Position numbers and translations under genes: made by a program
Part shown: positions 22,406-32,267 of the stretch, piece by piece
Layout: each line of letters opens with the position of its first letter
Numbering within the stretch: position 1 is the first letter of the stretch
NCBI GenBank assembly: GCA_035048815.1
Contig: JAUCBN010000035.1
Coordinates: 9,684,501 to 9,748,500, forward strand
Direction: 5' to 3'
Source of the DNA: Abelmoschus esculentus
Lineage: Eukaryota; Streptophyta; Magnoliopsida; Malvales; Malvaceae
Length of the DNA: 64,000 nucleotides
Notes under the pieces: generated by a model
Database searches by the model: none
Told to the model about the DNA's origin: nothing
The model's input: the letters and a program-made list of their open reading frames with translations, nothing else

Positions 22406-23736
22406 TAATGCGTATAAAAAGTGTGCAATTGGAGTGCAAGTGTACACTTCAAGTAATAAAGTGATAAGTATTTTATTGAGTTATCATCTCCTCAGAGATT
22501 GGTGTACTTAATATACTTCCTTCAGTCTTCTTGCTTCTATAAAAGTAAAAACACAAATAAGTTGGATATTGATTAAACTACATAAACTAATTAAATAAAG
22601 AGAAATTGATTATAAGAGAGAGATAGGGTATGATCTAGTTGTGTTGTATCGTGGATTCGATTGATCTGTTTCTGTCCAATGCAATTGCACTGCACTGCCT
22701 CGACAGTACTGCAGATACTGTCTCGGCAGCGACAATGTTCTCTGCCGTGGCAATCTCTTACTCTTGGGCAGATTTACCAAAGTTCGTCAAACTGTCCTTG
22801 AATGATTCCGCTTATCTCTAAGTTGAAATACTGTTGATGACCAGTCCTTGATGATACTTCTTGGCGTGAATCAATTATAATCACCAACCAATCCCACACT
22901 TCTCTTAGCCGCTAAAACTCTTAACCTATCTCTAGGCCGAGTTAGTATTTCCCGATTGAAACATTGTACTTATCACTTTCGTGAATCTAACTCTCTCGAT
23001 ATTAGATAAATGGATTACTCATAAACTTCTCTCTCGAGCTTGAATGTAAGAACAAGGAATGCCAAAGAATAAGTAAACCTCGATATTTATTGCATTTGGA
23101 ACAAGAAACAAAATACAATATCCTTTTACAAATACTCAACAACCTTGACCAAACCCTAAGAGAACTTTAGAACATGATGGGAAGAATTGTCCCTAAAGTG
23201 AAAGCTCTCTCGGTATAGGTGTGTTGGCCGAATCTAATGTCCTCCTAACCCCTAGGACGGCTATACCTTATATAAGCTTGGCCTAGGGCAAACCTTTTCT
23301 AATTAGAGTACAACTTGGAGTAGGGAATAAGTTATGTATATTGGGCAAATATTTTCAAGTTTGATCTTCTAAAAGGTTTAATCCCGCGTGGCCTTGTCCT
23401 TGGGCTTTTCTTTTGTTGTTCAGCTCCGATTCTTGGGCCTCTTGTTCAACAACGTTCTCCTCATTTTTTTCCTCAGTTTGTCTGCCATATTGCTTTTTCT
23501 CCTCTGCTGCCTCGGCATCAGGTCCTGCCTCGGCCTCATTTTGCTGCCTCGATAGTACTTGTTCCTGCATAGATAGCAAAATACAGTAAAGTACGCATTT
23601 TCTACAAATATTGCCTTCAATGGTATAATCCCTAAATATATCATATAAAGCACATGCATTGGTTCAAGTAGGTATAGATTTGATGATAAGTGCCCATGAA
23701 AAGTATAGAAAGTGATAGTGAGTTGAGCACTTATCA
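22406..23736 (-). repeat. 5' LTR of B1 (1331 bp)
   Basis: It starts TGATAAGTGCTCAAC at 23736 and ends near ATACGCATTA (a changed ..CATCA terminus). It contains the TATA region, the conserved CCCTGTGGAGACG-like block seen in sister LTRs, and several TGCCGAGGCAG-type motifs (about 22685-22750 and 23503-23560). A 74-codon Glu/Lys/Gln-rich open frame upstream of the TATA box (23579-23355) is not supported as a gene. Confidence 0.9.
23268..23297 (-). promoter_or_regulatory. Core promoter of B1 5' LTR
   Basis: On the minus strand GGTTTGCCCTAGGCC precedes CTTATATAA (TATA at 23276-23268). The same CCCTAGG-plus-TATA arrangement appears at 25991-26018, 30320-30339, 32741-32766 and 50844-50871. Confidence 0.75.
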
Positions 23737-24935
23737 GTCACTTTAAACCTAACAAAACTGTCGCAAAATGAGATTCAATAAAATTTCATGAGTTCAAATA
23801 GCAATTATGGGCATTTGAACATCATTAAACCATTTAATCTTAATTTTAGAGTATTTTACTCGGTTTAAATTCCAAGGTGATCACTATAAAGCCCATTTAC
23901 ACATGCTCGCTTTAAACCTAACAAAACTACCGCAAAATGACACTCAATCAAATTTTACGGGTTCAAATAGTTAATTACAGGCTTTTAAACTAAATTATAC
24001 AAGTTAATCTCAATTTTAGAGTATTTTACACGGTTAAAATTCCAATGGGTTCCCTAAAAACCCCAATTAGAGAAGTACGATTTAAACCCAACAAAACATC
24101 CACGAAAAGAGATTCAATCAAATTTATGAGTTTAAATAGTTAATTATGGGGTTTTGAATATAATTAAACCACTTAATTACAATTTTAGAGCATTTTACTT
24201 TGTTTAAATTCCAATGTTTTCACTATAAAGTTTATTTAGATAAGTACACTTTAAACCTAACAATATGACCACAAAATAAGATTAAATAAAATTTTATGAG
24301 TTCAAATAGTTAATTATAGGCTTTGGAACCAAATTATACAACTGAATCAAAATTTTATAGCACTTTACTCTGTTTAAATTCTAATGCGATCATTATAAAG
24401 CTCGTTCAGATATGCAGACTTCAAACCTAAACAAAACAACTACAAATTAAGATTCAATCAAAATGAAGGAGTTCAGATAGTTAATTATGGAGTTTAGAAT
24501 ATGATTAAACCACTTATTCACAATTTTAGAATATTTTACTAGGTAAAAATTCTATCGAGTTCACTAAAAAAACCAAATTAGACATGCAAGCTTAAGCCAA
24601 CAAAACGACCACAAAATACGACTCAATCAAATTAAATGAGTTCAAACAATCAATTATGGGCTTTTGAACATGATTAAACCACCTAATCTCAATTTTAGAG
24701 CATTTTGTTCGGTATAAATTTTAATGCGATAATTATAAAGCCTATTAAGATATACATACCTTAAACCCAACAAAATGACCAAAATTGAGATTCAATCAAA
24801 TTGAAAGAGTTTAAGTAATTAATTATGGACTTTAAAATATGGTTAAACCACTTAATCTCAAGTTTAGATCATTTTACTCGGTTAAAATTCCAATGGCTTC
24901 ATTAAAAAGTCACACAAATCAGATCTGGGAGTTCT
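23737..24935 (-). repeat. Divergent copy of the about 170-bp satellite, inverted
   Basis: Tandem units of about 169 bp (for example CTTTAAACCTAACAAAAC at 23741 and 23910). They are the reverse complement of a diverged version of the satellite that fills 38820 onward. Seven or so monomers are readable, with unit identity visibly lower than in the main array. No coding potential. Confidence 0.85.
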
Positions 24936-25525
24936 ACTTAATCCTCTTTATTTACTCAATTCATGTGCTACATTCACTTGCTATCTCATATTATAAACCT
25001 ATAATGTTTATTTTCTTATATTTTTATTGATAACTTAATAATTAGTATTGAACTACAACTTTATCTAGCGTATATTATGCATAATTAATATTCAATACAT
25101 GTTTAGTAACATCATACTTATTAGTTTAAGTTGTTTCTTTGTAGGTTATATTAAACACAGCTTCAAGGACTATTGACCAACTCCATTTTAGCTCAAATGT
25201 ACCATTTGAGCTCAAAATAAAAAATCATTATTTGAAGCACTTACCAGCTTCCGATCAACACCAAAATGTAACAAACACTCCTTGGAAACACAATGAAGTG
25301 GATACTAGCTTCATTCCAGCTCACAAATCCAGAATGAGCTCAAAACGAAAAATGGTAAATTTTAGTCCATATAGGATTCAGATAAGGTCCTAACACTCTT
25401 ATGGATTAATGAGAGTATTATGGCTCTAAGGATCAGTTCACTCAGCTAGGGGGTTTATCGTTCAGCTCAAATCATCACTCAATGTTGGTGAACTTTTAGT
25501 TAGAAAAATCATCTAGCTAGCTCAG
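24936..25525. other. Unrecognised AT-rich segment
   Basis: About 590 bp between satellite and the B2 LTR with no supported ORF and no resemblance to other parts of the window. It contains a perfect inverted repeat, AGCTCAAATG (25190-25199) and CATTTGAGCT (25203-25212), separated by 3 nt. It may be another decayed repeat. Confidence 0.5.
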
Positions 25526-26896
25526 TGATGAGTGCCTAAAAGGCAGTTATTTACTACCTTCTCATGGTACTTTAAGCATCCATTTTACACCCACTTGAAC
25601 CGAATCATGAACTCTTTGCTCAAATATTGAATATTTCGTTATCATCACTTACAAAATTAATATTTATAGAGAATGCAAATATTATTACAATTTCTGTACA
25701 TACAGGAATATCCAGAGCCGAAGCGACATTAAAGTAGTGTAGCGGCCGAGGTAGAAGCATGGCCGCGGCAGAATCCAGTGTGGCAGCACCAACAATGGAG
25801 GCGCATTAAAAGATAAAAATATAGAGAACATTCTGGGAGATACAGCGCATCAATTGGACCAGGCTAGCGTGCTCAAAGCCCAATTCAAAGACCAAGCGGG
25901 AAAACCTTTCTAGAAGGCGGCAAACTTGGAAATATCAGAATCCTTGAAGAAGACTTGTTCCCTACTCCAAGTTGAAGTCTATTTAGGAAAGGTTTGCCCT
26001 AGGTTAAGACTATAAATATCCTAGCCGACCACATTGTTTAGGAGAGCCGATTTATAGAGAAAACCCTTCCTCCCTAAGAATTGGACTTACACGATAACAT
26101 GTTTTAAACTTCTTAGGGATAGGTGAAGGTTGGCGATATTAGTGAGAGGAGATTGATTCTTGTATTTTTATTCTTATGCAATAAAATCAAAGTTTGCTTA
26201 TCCTATTTCCATTCTTTGTTCTTGTATCCAAGCCCGAGAGGGAAGTTTGCAAGTAATCTATTTATCTAGCATCGAGAGGTGTAGATTCACGAAAGAGATA
26301 AGTACGGTGTGGCGACACTAACTCGGCCTATACCCTTGTGGAGGCACTAAGGGGTAGGTTTAGAGTTTCAGCAGCTAAAAGAAGTATTGGATTGGTTGGT
26401 GGTAATGTTTGGTTGACGCCGAGAGGTATCGTCAAGGACTGAGCATCAATAGCACTTTGACTTAGAGATGAGCGGAGTCACATACGGACACTTTGCTAAA
26501 CTTTGATACTTCTGCCCACGAGCAAGAGATTGCCGCGGTAGAAGAGCACCAGCATTGCCGAGGCAGTATCTGCAGTACTATCGAAGCAGTGTTGTGCGAT
26601 TGCATTGGATAAGAAGAAGATCAATTGAATCCACTAATTGACGCAACTGGATCTTACCCACTTTCTCTATAATCGTTCTCAACCCTTTTTATTTTATGTT
26701 TTGTTATTTAATTATTTAGTTAGATAAAATAAACCATCTTATTTGTGTTTTTATTTTATTCTCAGGAGCAAGGGAATGAAGGAAGACATATTAAGTATAC
26801 CAATCCCTGTGGAGACGATACACGATATACTTATCATTTTATTACTTGACGACGTGTACACTTGCACTCAAAATAACACTTATACCATACCTATCA
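25526..26896 (+). repeat. 5' LTR of B2 (1371 bp)
   Basis: TGATGAGTGCCTAAAAGG... to ...CCATACCTATCA. It contains the TATA box at 26011-26018, the CCAATCCCTGTGGAGACGAT block near the 3' end (about 26801-26820) shared with sister LTRs, and TGCCGCGG/TGCCGAGGCAGTA motifs at about 25743-25775, 26531-26540 and 26556-26568. Confidence 0.95.
25991..26018 (+). promoter_or_regulatory. Core promoter of B2 5' LTR
   Basis: GGTTTGCCCTAGG at 25991 followed by the TATA box TATAAATA at 26011-26018; the pattern is repeated in the 3' LTR (TATA at 30332-30339). Confidence 0.75.
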
Positions 26897-26902
26897 AGTT
26901 TT

Positions 26903-26920
26903 TTGCGCCGTTGCCGGGGA
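26903..26920 (+). other. Primer binding site of B2, tRNA-Asp type
   Basis: TTGCGCCGTTGCCGGGGA, one base (26904) from the Athila-type tRNA-Asp site. It starts 6 nt after the LTR. The leader 26921-27034 holds no other feature. Confidence 0.88.
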
Positions 26921-27034
26921 TTGGCAACTAAATTTTGTCTTCTTTAATTTTCTTGTTTTTGTTTTATTATTTTTACTAACATATTTTCTTTTTCTTAAAA
27001 AAATTATAGGTGTGTTTCAAGTTGAAGGCTCAAG

Positions 27035-28197
27035 ATGCAAGAAGAAAGAAAGAAATCTATTCGGCAGTTGATGTTGGAAGACATGAATCGAGCCAATCTA
27101 GAATTTCCTAGATTAAATGATGATTATCTATGCCAACCAAGAGCAACCCAACAAGATTATGCCTGGGCAAATTTTTGTTTCAATTGCGGAGATGATCATT
27201 TAGTTAACAAATGCCCATACAATACTGGAACCTATGACCACAGAGAGGACCATAGATGGAACCGACAACAAAACCCTTCATGGTATGATCAAAACACTCA
27301 AATTTTTTTTATCATGACAATTTTATTGATGTTACAGATATGACATGACAATATAATTTTTCTCAAGAGTATCCAAATTCATTGGAGGAAAAATTGAAAG
27401 CATCAATGGCTAGAATTGAAGAATTTATGATAGAGCAATCAAGGTTCATGGATGCACATATATCTAGATTGGATACACCCTTAAGGGATTCAGAAAATCA
27501 ATTACATTCCAGGGATAACATAACCCAACAATCAATCCTTGGGGATACTGAAATCCCAACACTAGAGGACAAAGAGGAAATTCCAGAACCTCTGAGTCCA
27601 GAACATGTTGATGAGAAGGACTGTCAAACAGTGGATGAGTCTACCGAGAGTCCTACCGCGGCAGTAGAGAAGCCTGAATAGGGCAATGTCACGATACCAC
27701 CCAACGAGGTCGATGAGAGTAATGCTCTAGAAAATTTTGAGGAGTCTGATTCCCAGGATGTTACGGCAACAATGATGCATAAAATAGAAGCTGAGGATTA
27801 CTCTCACTCACAGCTGCCAGGGCAGTTACATGAAGACATGTTTGATCAACATGATGGCAATGCCGTGATAATGAAAAATAAGATGGTACTGAATGAACAT
27901 TTTGAATTCTTTAAAAACTCATCTCTTCCATTGCAGGTATATTTCAAGGAGTCAACGTTACAAGATTTGAAGCCATCACAAATAGGATATGATTGTTTGG
28001 AAGATGATATTTCTATGGTAACTTCATCAAATATTAGTTCCAAGCCAAAGTCTATGCTGATGGAGATTAATGAGAAGCATAAGAAACAATGTGGGTTAAT
28101 TCTTAAAGACTTCAAGAAAGATGGTTCTTCACTTGACTTACACCAAATTTTGGCAAAAGATTGCAACGACAATTGGCTATCACAACAATTGCCATAA
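27035..28197 (+). pseudogene. Nucleocapsid-only gag derivative of B2, disrupted
   Basis: It starts MQEERKKSIRQLMLEDM and carries a CX2CX3HX4C zinc knuckle (CFNCGDDHLVNKC, about 27177-27215), followed by an Asn/Trp/Gln-rich stretch like the region after the knuckle in Athila gag. A frameshift in a poly-T run near 27303 and a TGA at 27346 lead to a coiled-coil-like part (EEKLKASMARIEEF), an acidic linker, a TAG at 27679, and a C-terminal part I cannot assign (ends LAKDCNDNWLSQQLP at 28197). The capsid domain of B1 and B4 is absent, and no protease motif is seen. It may bind element RNA; that is inference from the knuckle. Confidence 0.65.
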
Positions 28198-28782
28198 CAA
28201 CGAAGGCTATATCCAACTACGATGGAAGTTAATGACAATGAGGTAATTAAGTGGTTGGATGTTGATATAATTTTTCTAACAATTTATTTTTGCCTTCAGA
28301 AACAATATCAAGATGGAAGACATGCATGGATTACAAGAGAAAACGAAAGAAAGATACCTCCACCATGATAATACAAAGGGGACTATCCGTATCCATTATG
28401 GCCCAATCCTTTTGGGGCAAAATTGTCACTCGATGGAGGGTACAAATGGACTATAAGAAATATCGGAAACAACTCTCCATAAGTTTTCTTTATATTCTTA
28501 TTTTATATTAATTTTCTCTTTTATTTTATTTGGTATTTTCATGAATTCTCTTAATTATGGTATTTAGGAATAATTATCTTCTCATTATTTGAATGTTTCT
28601 TGATGTTTATATTTTTAGGACAATAAAGCAGGAATAATAGAGAAGTAGTTAACAACAGGAAGTCTGATGTCGTGGCAGTACATAGTGTCAGAGCCACAGT
28701 AGTCCCAACGGGCAGAACAGGGTAACAGCTAGTCTGCCGAGATTCTTGCCGCGACAGTAAATGCAAACAGCAGTAAAGACCA
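28198..28782 (+). other. B2 interior without supported gene
   Basis: Decayed sequence with short open stretches only. A GTAATTAAG...TTTGCCTTCAG pair (about 28241-28300) looks like a possible intron but cannot be tested here. TGCCGCGACAGTA-type motifs occur at 28667-28759. Confidence 0.5.
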
Positions 28783-28866
28783 AACGGCTAATAGTTCAAA
28801 CGGCTACATAGCCAAGGCCTATATAAGCACTTTCTTTCTCTTGAACTATTCACTCTTGCATTCTTG
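28783..28866 (+). promoter_or_regulatory. Internal promoter of B2
   Basis: Two AACGGCTA boxes (28783-28790 and 28799-28806), the TATA box CTATATAAG (28819-28827), then a 26-nt block at 28841-28866 identical to the one in the B1 internal promoter. The ORF that follows it in B1 is absent here: 28867-29004 is noncoding and leads straight into the 3' region. Confidence 0.65.
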
Positions 28867-29004
28867 TTTCTTTAGAATTTTTTACTCAATCTCTCTCTTG
28901 TTATATTCGTTACAATCTCAAAACTCTCTTATTTTTCTCAGAATCTTTCCAAGAAACTCTCCCTATACTATCTTTACTTGTTAATTTTATCTGCTGTGTG
29001 ATTT

Positions 29005-29043
29005 AAGCTTTGAGGACAATGCTCGGTTTGAGTTTGGGGGAGA
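29005..29043 (+). other. Upstream hairpin and internal polypurine-like tract of B2
   Basis: A TTGAGGACAA hairpin-like core followed by GAGTTTGGGGGAGA (29030-29043), a near copy of the true polypurine tract about 800 nt downstream. Similar modules are at 31461-31497 and about 49490-49524. Confidence 0.65.
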
Positions 29044-29805
29044 TTGAAGGTGCAGAAGCACTGCCGAGGCTATCCAATGTCGCAGTATTACCATAAAAGG
29101 GAGTAAATTTACTGAATTTTTTTTTAATTCTCTATTTTCTTGAATTTATGTTTGTAATCTTGTACTGCCTTATGTCAGCTTTGCTTTAGTTTACTCCTTT
29201 AAGGCTATAAAAAATTTTCTCCTTACCATGGCCAAGTACTGTTTTGAAGGGATAACCATAGGATACTCATGGAATAAAACTTAGAAGCTTGCTTTAGGGT
29301 TAGACAGAAAATAAACACTTTTTGGACTTGTTTGATTTAGGAGTTCTTTTAATACCCTTAGGTGATAAAGACTTAGAACTTGTTTGAAAAATAACTAGAG
29401 GTGCCTATCACCGAATCTAGTTTTTCTCTCCTTCATGCTAGCGGTGCCCGAAACTGGCTCTAGTATGCTAAATGGGTGGTTAACAAGAAAAAGAATAAAT
29501 AAGAAAAAAAAGGAAATAGAAAACACATATCTTGAGGTGCCCGAAATTGGCTCAAGACTTGTTGTTTTAAGGAGATAGCTAATCCAAGAGTCTATTTATC
29601 TTGAACTTAGAGTTTATCTAAGAAAGTCTTGAATCAGCCTTGTCCATTAAACGTACACACTCACCTAGCCCTATACTTTGTTTCTTAGTAAAAGTCCTTG
29701 GGTAAACTAGTGGCTAAAACGGAGAGATAGACATGACCATGGTGGGGAGAATAGATGGAAAAGTAAGACCAAAGGGGAATAAGGTTTAGCAATTTGATAT
29801 TTTGC
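29044..29805 (+). other. B2 3' noncoding region with three-hairpin cassette
   Basis: No ORF is supported. Three 26-nt hairpins are at 29395-29420, 29438-29463 and 29531-29556. The last has a CTTGAG/CTCAAG stem where the others have CTAGAG/CTCTAG-type stems. Order and architecture match B1 and D. Confidence 0.8.
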
Positions 29806-29845
29806 ATTGCTTGAGGACAAGCAATAGTTCGAGTTTGGGGGTATT
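29806..29845 (+). other. Hairpin and polypurine tract of B2
   Basis: ATTGCTTG (29806-29813) and CAAGCAAT (29818-29825) form a perfect 8-bp stem around AGGA. GAGTTTGGGGG (29831-29841) then precedes the 3' LTR. Confidence 0.85.
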
Positions 29846-31216
29846 TGATGAGTGCCTAAAAGGCAATTATTTACAACCCTTCTTATGGTACTTTATGCAC
29901 CTATTATACATCAACTTGGACTGAATCATGAACTCTTTGCTCAAATATTTGATATTTCGTTATCACCATATACAAAGTTAATATTTATAGAGAATGCAGA
30001 TATTATTACAATTTCTGTACATGCAGGAATATCCAATGCTGAAGTGGCAAAAAAGCTGTGTTGAGGCCGAAGTAGAATCATGGCCGCGGCAGAATCCAGT
30101 GTGGCAGCACCAATAATGGAGGTGCATTGAAAGATAAAAATATAGAGAATATTCTGGGAGATACAACGCACTAATTGGACCAGGCTAGCGTGCTCAAAGC
30201 CCAATTCAAAGACCAAGCGGGAAAACCTTTCTAGAAGGCGGCAAACTTGGAAATATTAGAATCCTTGAAGAAAACTTATTCCCTACTCCAAGTTGAAGTC
30301 TATTTCGGAAAGGTTTTCCCTAGGTTAAGACTATAAATATCCTAGCCGACCATATTGTTTAGGACAACCGATTTGTAGAGAAAACCCTTTCTCCCTAAGA
30401 ATTGTACTTACAAGATAACATGATCTAAACTTCTTAGGGATAGGTGAAGGTTGTCGATATTAGTGAGATGAGATTGATTCTTGTAGTTTTATTCTTATGT
30501 AATAAAATCAAAGTTTGCTTATCCTATTGCCAGTTTTTGTTCTTGTATCCAAGCCCGAGAGGGAAGTTTGCAAGTAATCTATTTATCTAGCATCGAGAGG
30601 TGTAGATTGACGAAAGGGATAAGTACGGTGTGGCGACACTAACTCGGCCTACCCTTATGGAGGCACTAAGGGGTAGGTTAAGAGTTTCAACAGCTAAAAG
30701 AAGTGTTGGATTGATTGGTGGTTATCTTTGGTTTACGCTGAGAGGTATCGTCAAGGACTGAGCATCAATAACACTTTGACTCAAAGATGAGCGGAGTCAC
30801 TTACGGACACTTTGCTGAACTCTAATACTTCTGCCCACGAGCAAGAGATTACCGCGGCAGAGGAGCACCAGCATTGCCGAGGCAGTATCTGCAGTACTAT
30901 CGAAGCAGTGTTGTGCGACTGCATTGGATAAGAAGAAGATCAATTGAATCCACTAATTGACGCAAGTGGATCCTACCGACTTTCTCTATAATCGTTCTCA
31001 ACCCTTTTTTATTTTATGATTTGTTATTTAATTATTTAGTTAGATAAAACAAACCATCTTATTTGTATTTTTATTTTATTCTCAGGAGCAAGGGAACGAA
31101 GGAAGACATATTAAGTATACCAATCCCTGTGGAGACGATACACGATATACTTATCATTTTATTACTTGACGACGTGTACACTTGCACTCAAAATAGCGCT
31201 TATACCACGCCTATCA
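29846..31216 (+). repeat. 3' LTR of B2 (1371 bp)
   Basis: Same length and termini as the 5' LTR (TGATGAGTGCC...ACGCCTATCA) with scattered substitutions, indicating an old insertion. TATA at 30332-30339. Confidence 0.95.
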
Positions 31217-31854
31217 CTTATCTTTATTTTATTGCACTTTAGGATTATTTTTAGTTAGACTTTTATTATTAATTTTCTTCTTGTTGTTTATTTTAGGATA
31301 GGAATCAAGGATCAAGGGTGAAGCCGCTCATAACAGCAAGACCACGACAACCGATTGTTACTAGCAGCTCTGTGGAGTCTCTTTAATTTTTTATGTTGCT
31401 TTTATATCTCTACTTGTTCATTATCTTAGTATTTTGTTGTCTACTGTGTGCCCCTAATATAAGCATTGAGGACAACGCTTGGTTCGAGTTTGGGGGTATA
31501 GATCCACTGCCGAGACAATTCACTGCAGCGGCCTTGCAATGAAAAGGAAGTATTTAAGTGATTTTTCAAAAAAAAATTATATCTCCACCACCTTACATGA
31601 ATTGTTGTCCATACTTTTGCACTACTCTTCATCAGTATGGCCTTAGCTTATTCTTTTAAGGCTATAGAAATCTTTCTCCTCACCATGATTAGGACCTGTT
31701 TAGGAGGCTTAACTTTAGGATATTTAAGGAAGAAAACTTAGAAGCTTGCTATAAAGTTGATCTTAAAAACACTTTTGGGACTTGTTGGATTATAGGAATT
31801 CTTTTAATGAACTTAGGTGATAAAGACTTTGATTTTTGGAAATATGACATTAGG
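31217..31854 (+). mobile_element. Athila-like 3' region remnant with C-terminus of the second ORF
   Basis: 31321-31386 reads TARPRQPIVTSSSVESL and a stop, homologous to the C-terminal tail of the B1 second ORF. It is followed by the upstream hairpin AAGCATTG...CAACGCTT (31461-31480) and GAGTTTGGGGGT (31486-31497). Sequence colinear with the B1 and B2 3' noncoding regions continues to about 31850 and stops just before the hairpin cassette, where an LTR fragment is joined. Confidence 0.7.
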
Positions 31855-32267
31855 TTCCTGTCAATTGAGTGATTGCATTGGACAGAAACAAGTCAATTGA
31901 ATCCACTATACAACACAACTATATCCTGGCCACTTTTTTTATTTGTTTATTCTCTTATTATTTAGTTTTCTTTACTTAGTTAAATCAACCCCAAAATTAC
32001 TTGTGTTCTTTACTTTTTCTCTTTTTCAGAGCAAGAAGACAAAAGAAGGCATATTAAGTATACCAATCCCTGTGGAGACGATATCTAATAATACTCATCA
32101 CTTTATTACTTTCGACGTGTTCACTTGCACAATTTGCACACTTTTGACATGTAACACAACATAACTGGATCCTGACCACTTTCTTAATCTGCTTATTTTC
32201 TCATTATTTAGTTTTCTTTATTATTCAAATTATTTAGTTTACTCCAACTCAAATCATCTGTGTCTTT

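Larger units (their letters stand above)
12838..23736 (-). mobile_element. B1: Athila-like Ty3/gypsy element lacking RT, RNase H and integrase
   Basis: Read on the minus strand: 5' LTR (23736-22406), degenerate tRNA-Asp-type primer site, gag-protease pseudogene (22277-19884), internal promoter near 19427, second ORF (19286-17770), 3' noncoding region with hairpins, polypurine tract, then a truncated 3' LTR (16875-16873 plus 13414-12838) interrupted by a solo chromovirus LTR. Only about 0.5 kb separates protease from the internal promoter, so no polymerase or integrase is encoded. The left end is deleted, so no target duplication can be tested. Confidence 0.88.
25526..31216 (+). mobile_element. 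B2: non-autonomous Athila-like element with two LTRs and a nucleocapsid-type ORF
   Basis: Two 1371-bp LTRs (25526-26896 and 29846-31216) enclose a 2949-bp interior: tRNA-Asp-type primer site, a broken ORF with a zinc knuckle, an internal promoter, a hairpin cassette and a polypurine tract. There is no capsid, protease, RT or integrase. The LTRs differ at many sites, so it is clearly older than A1. Flanks CTCAG (25521-25525) and CTTAT (31217-31221) do not match, so one border has been rearranged or the target duplication has decayed. Confidence 0.92.

Noticed and set aside
23355..23579. 74-residue Glu/Lys/Gln-rich ORF in the B1 5' LTR
   Set aside because: It lies upstream of the LTR TATA box, and the corresponding part of the B1 3' LTR does not keep it open in this frame. 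Composition comes from the CCGAGGCAG-type motifs.
25521..31221. Target-site duplication for B2
   Set aside because: CTCAG and CTTAT do not match; I could not support a duplication although both LTR ends are clear.
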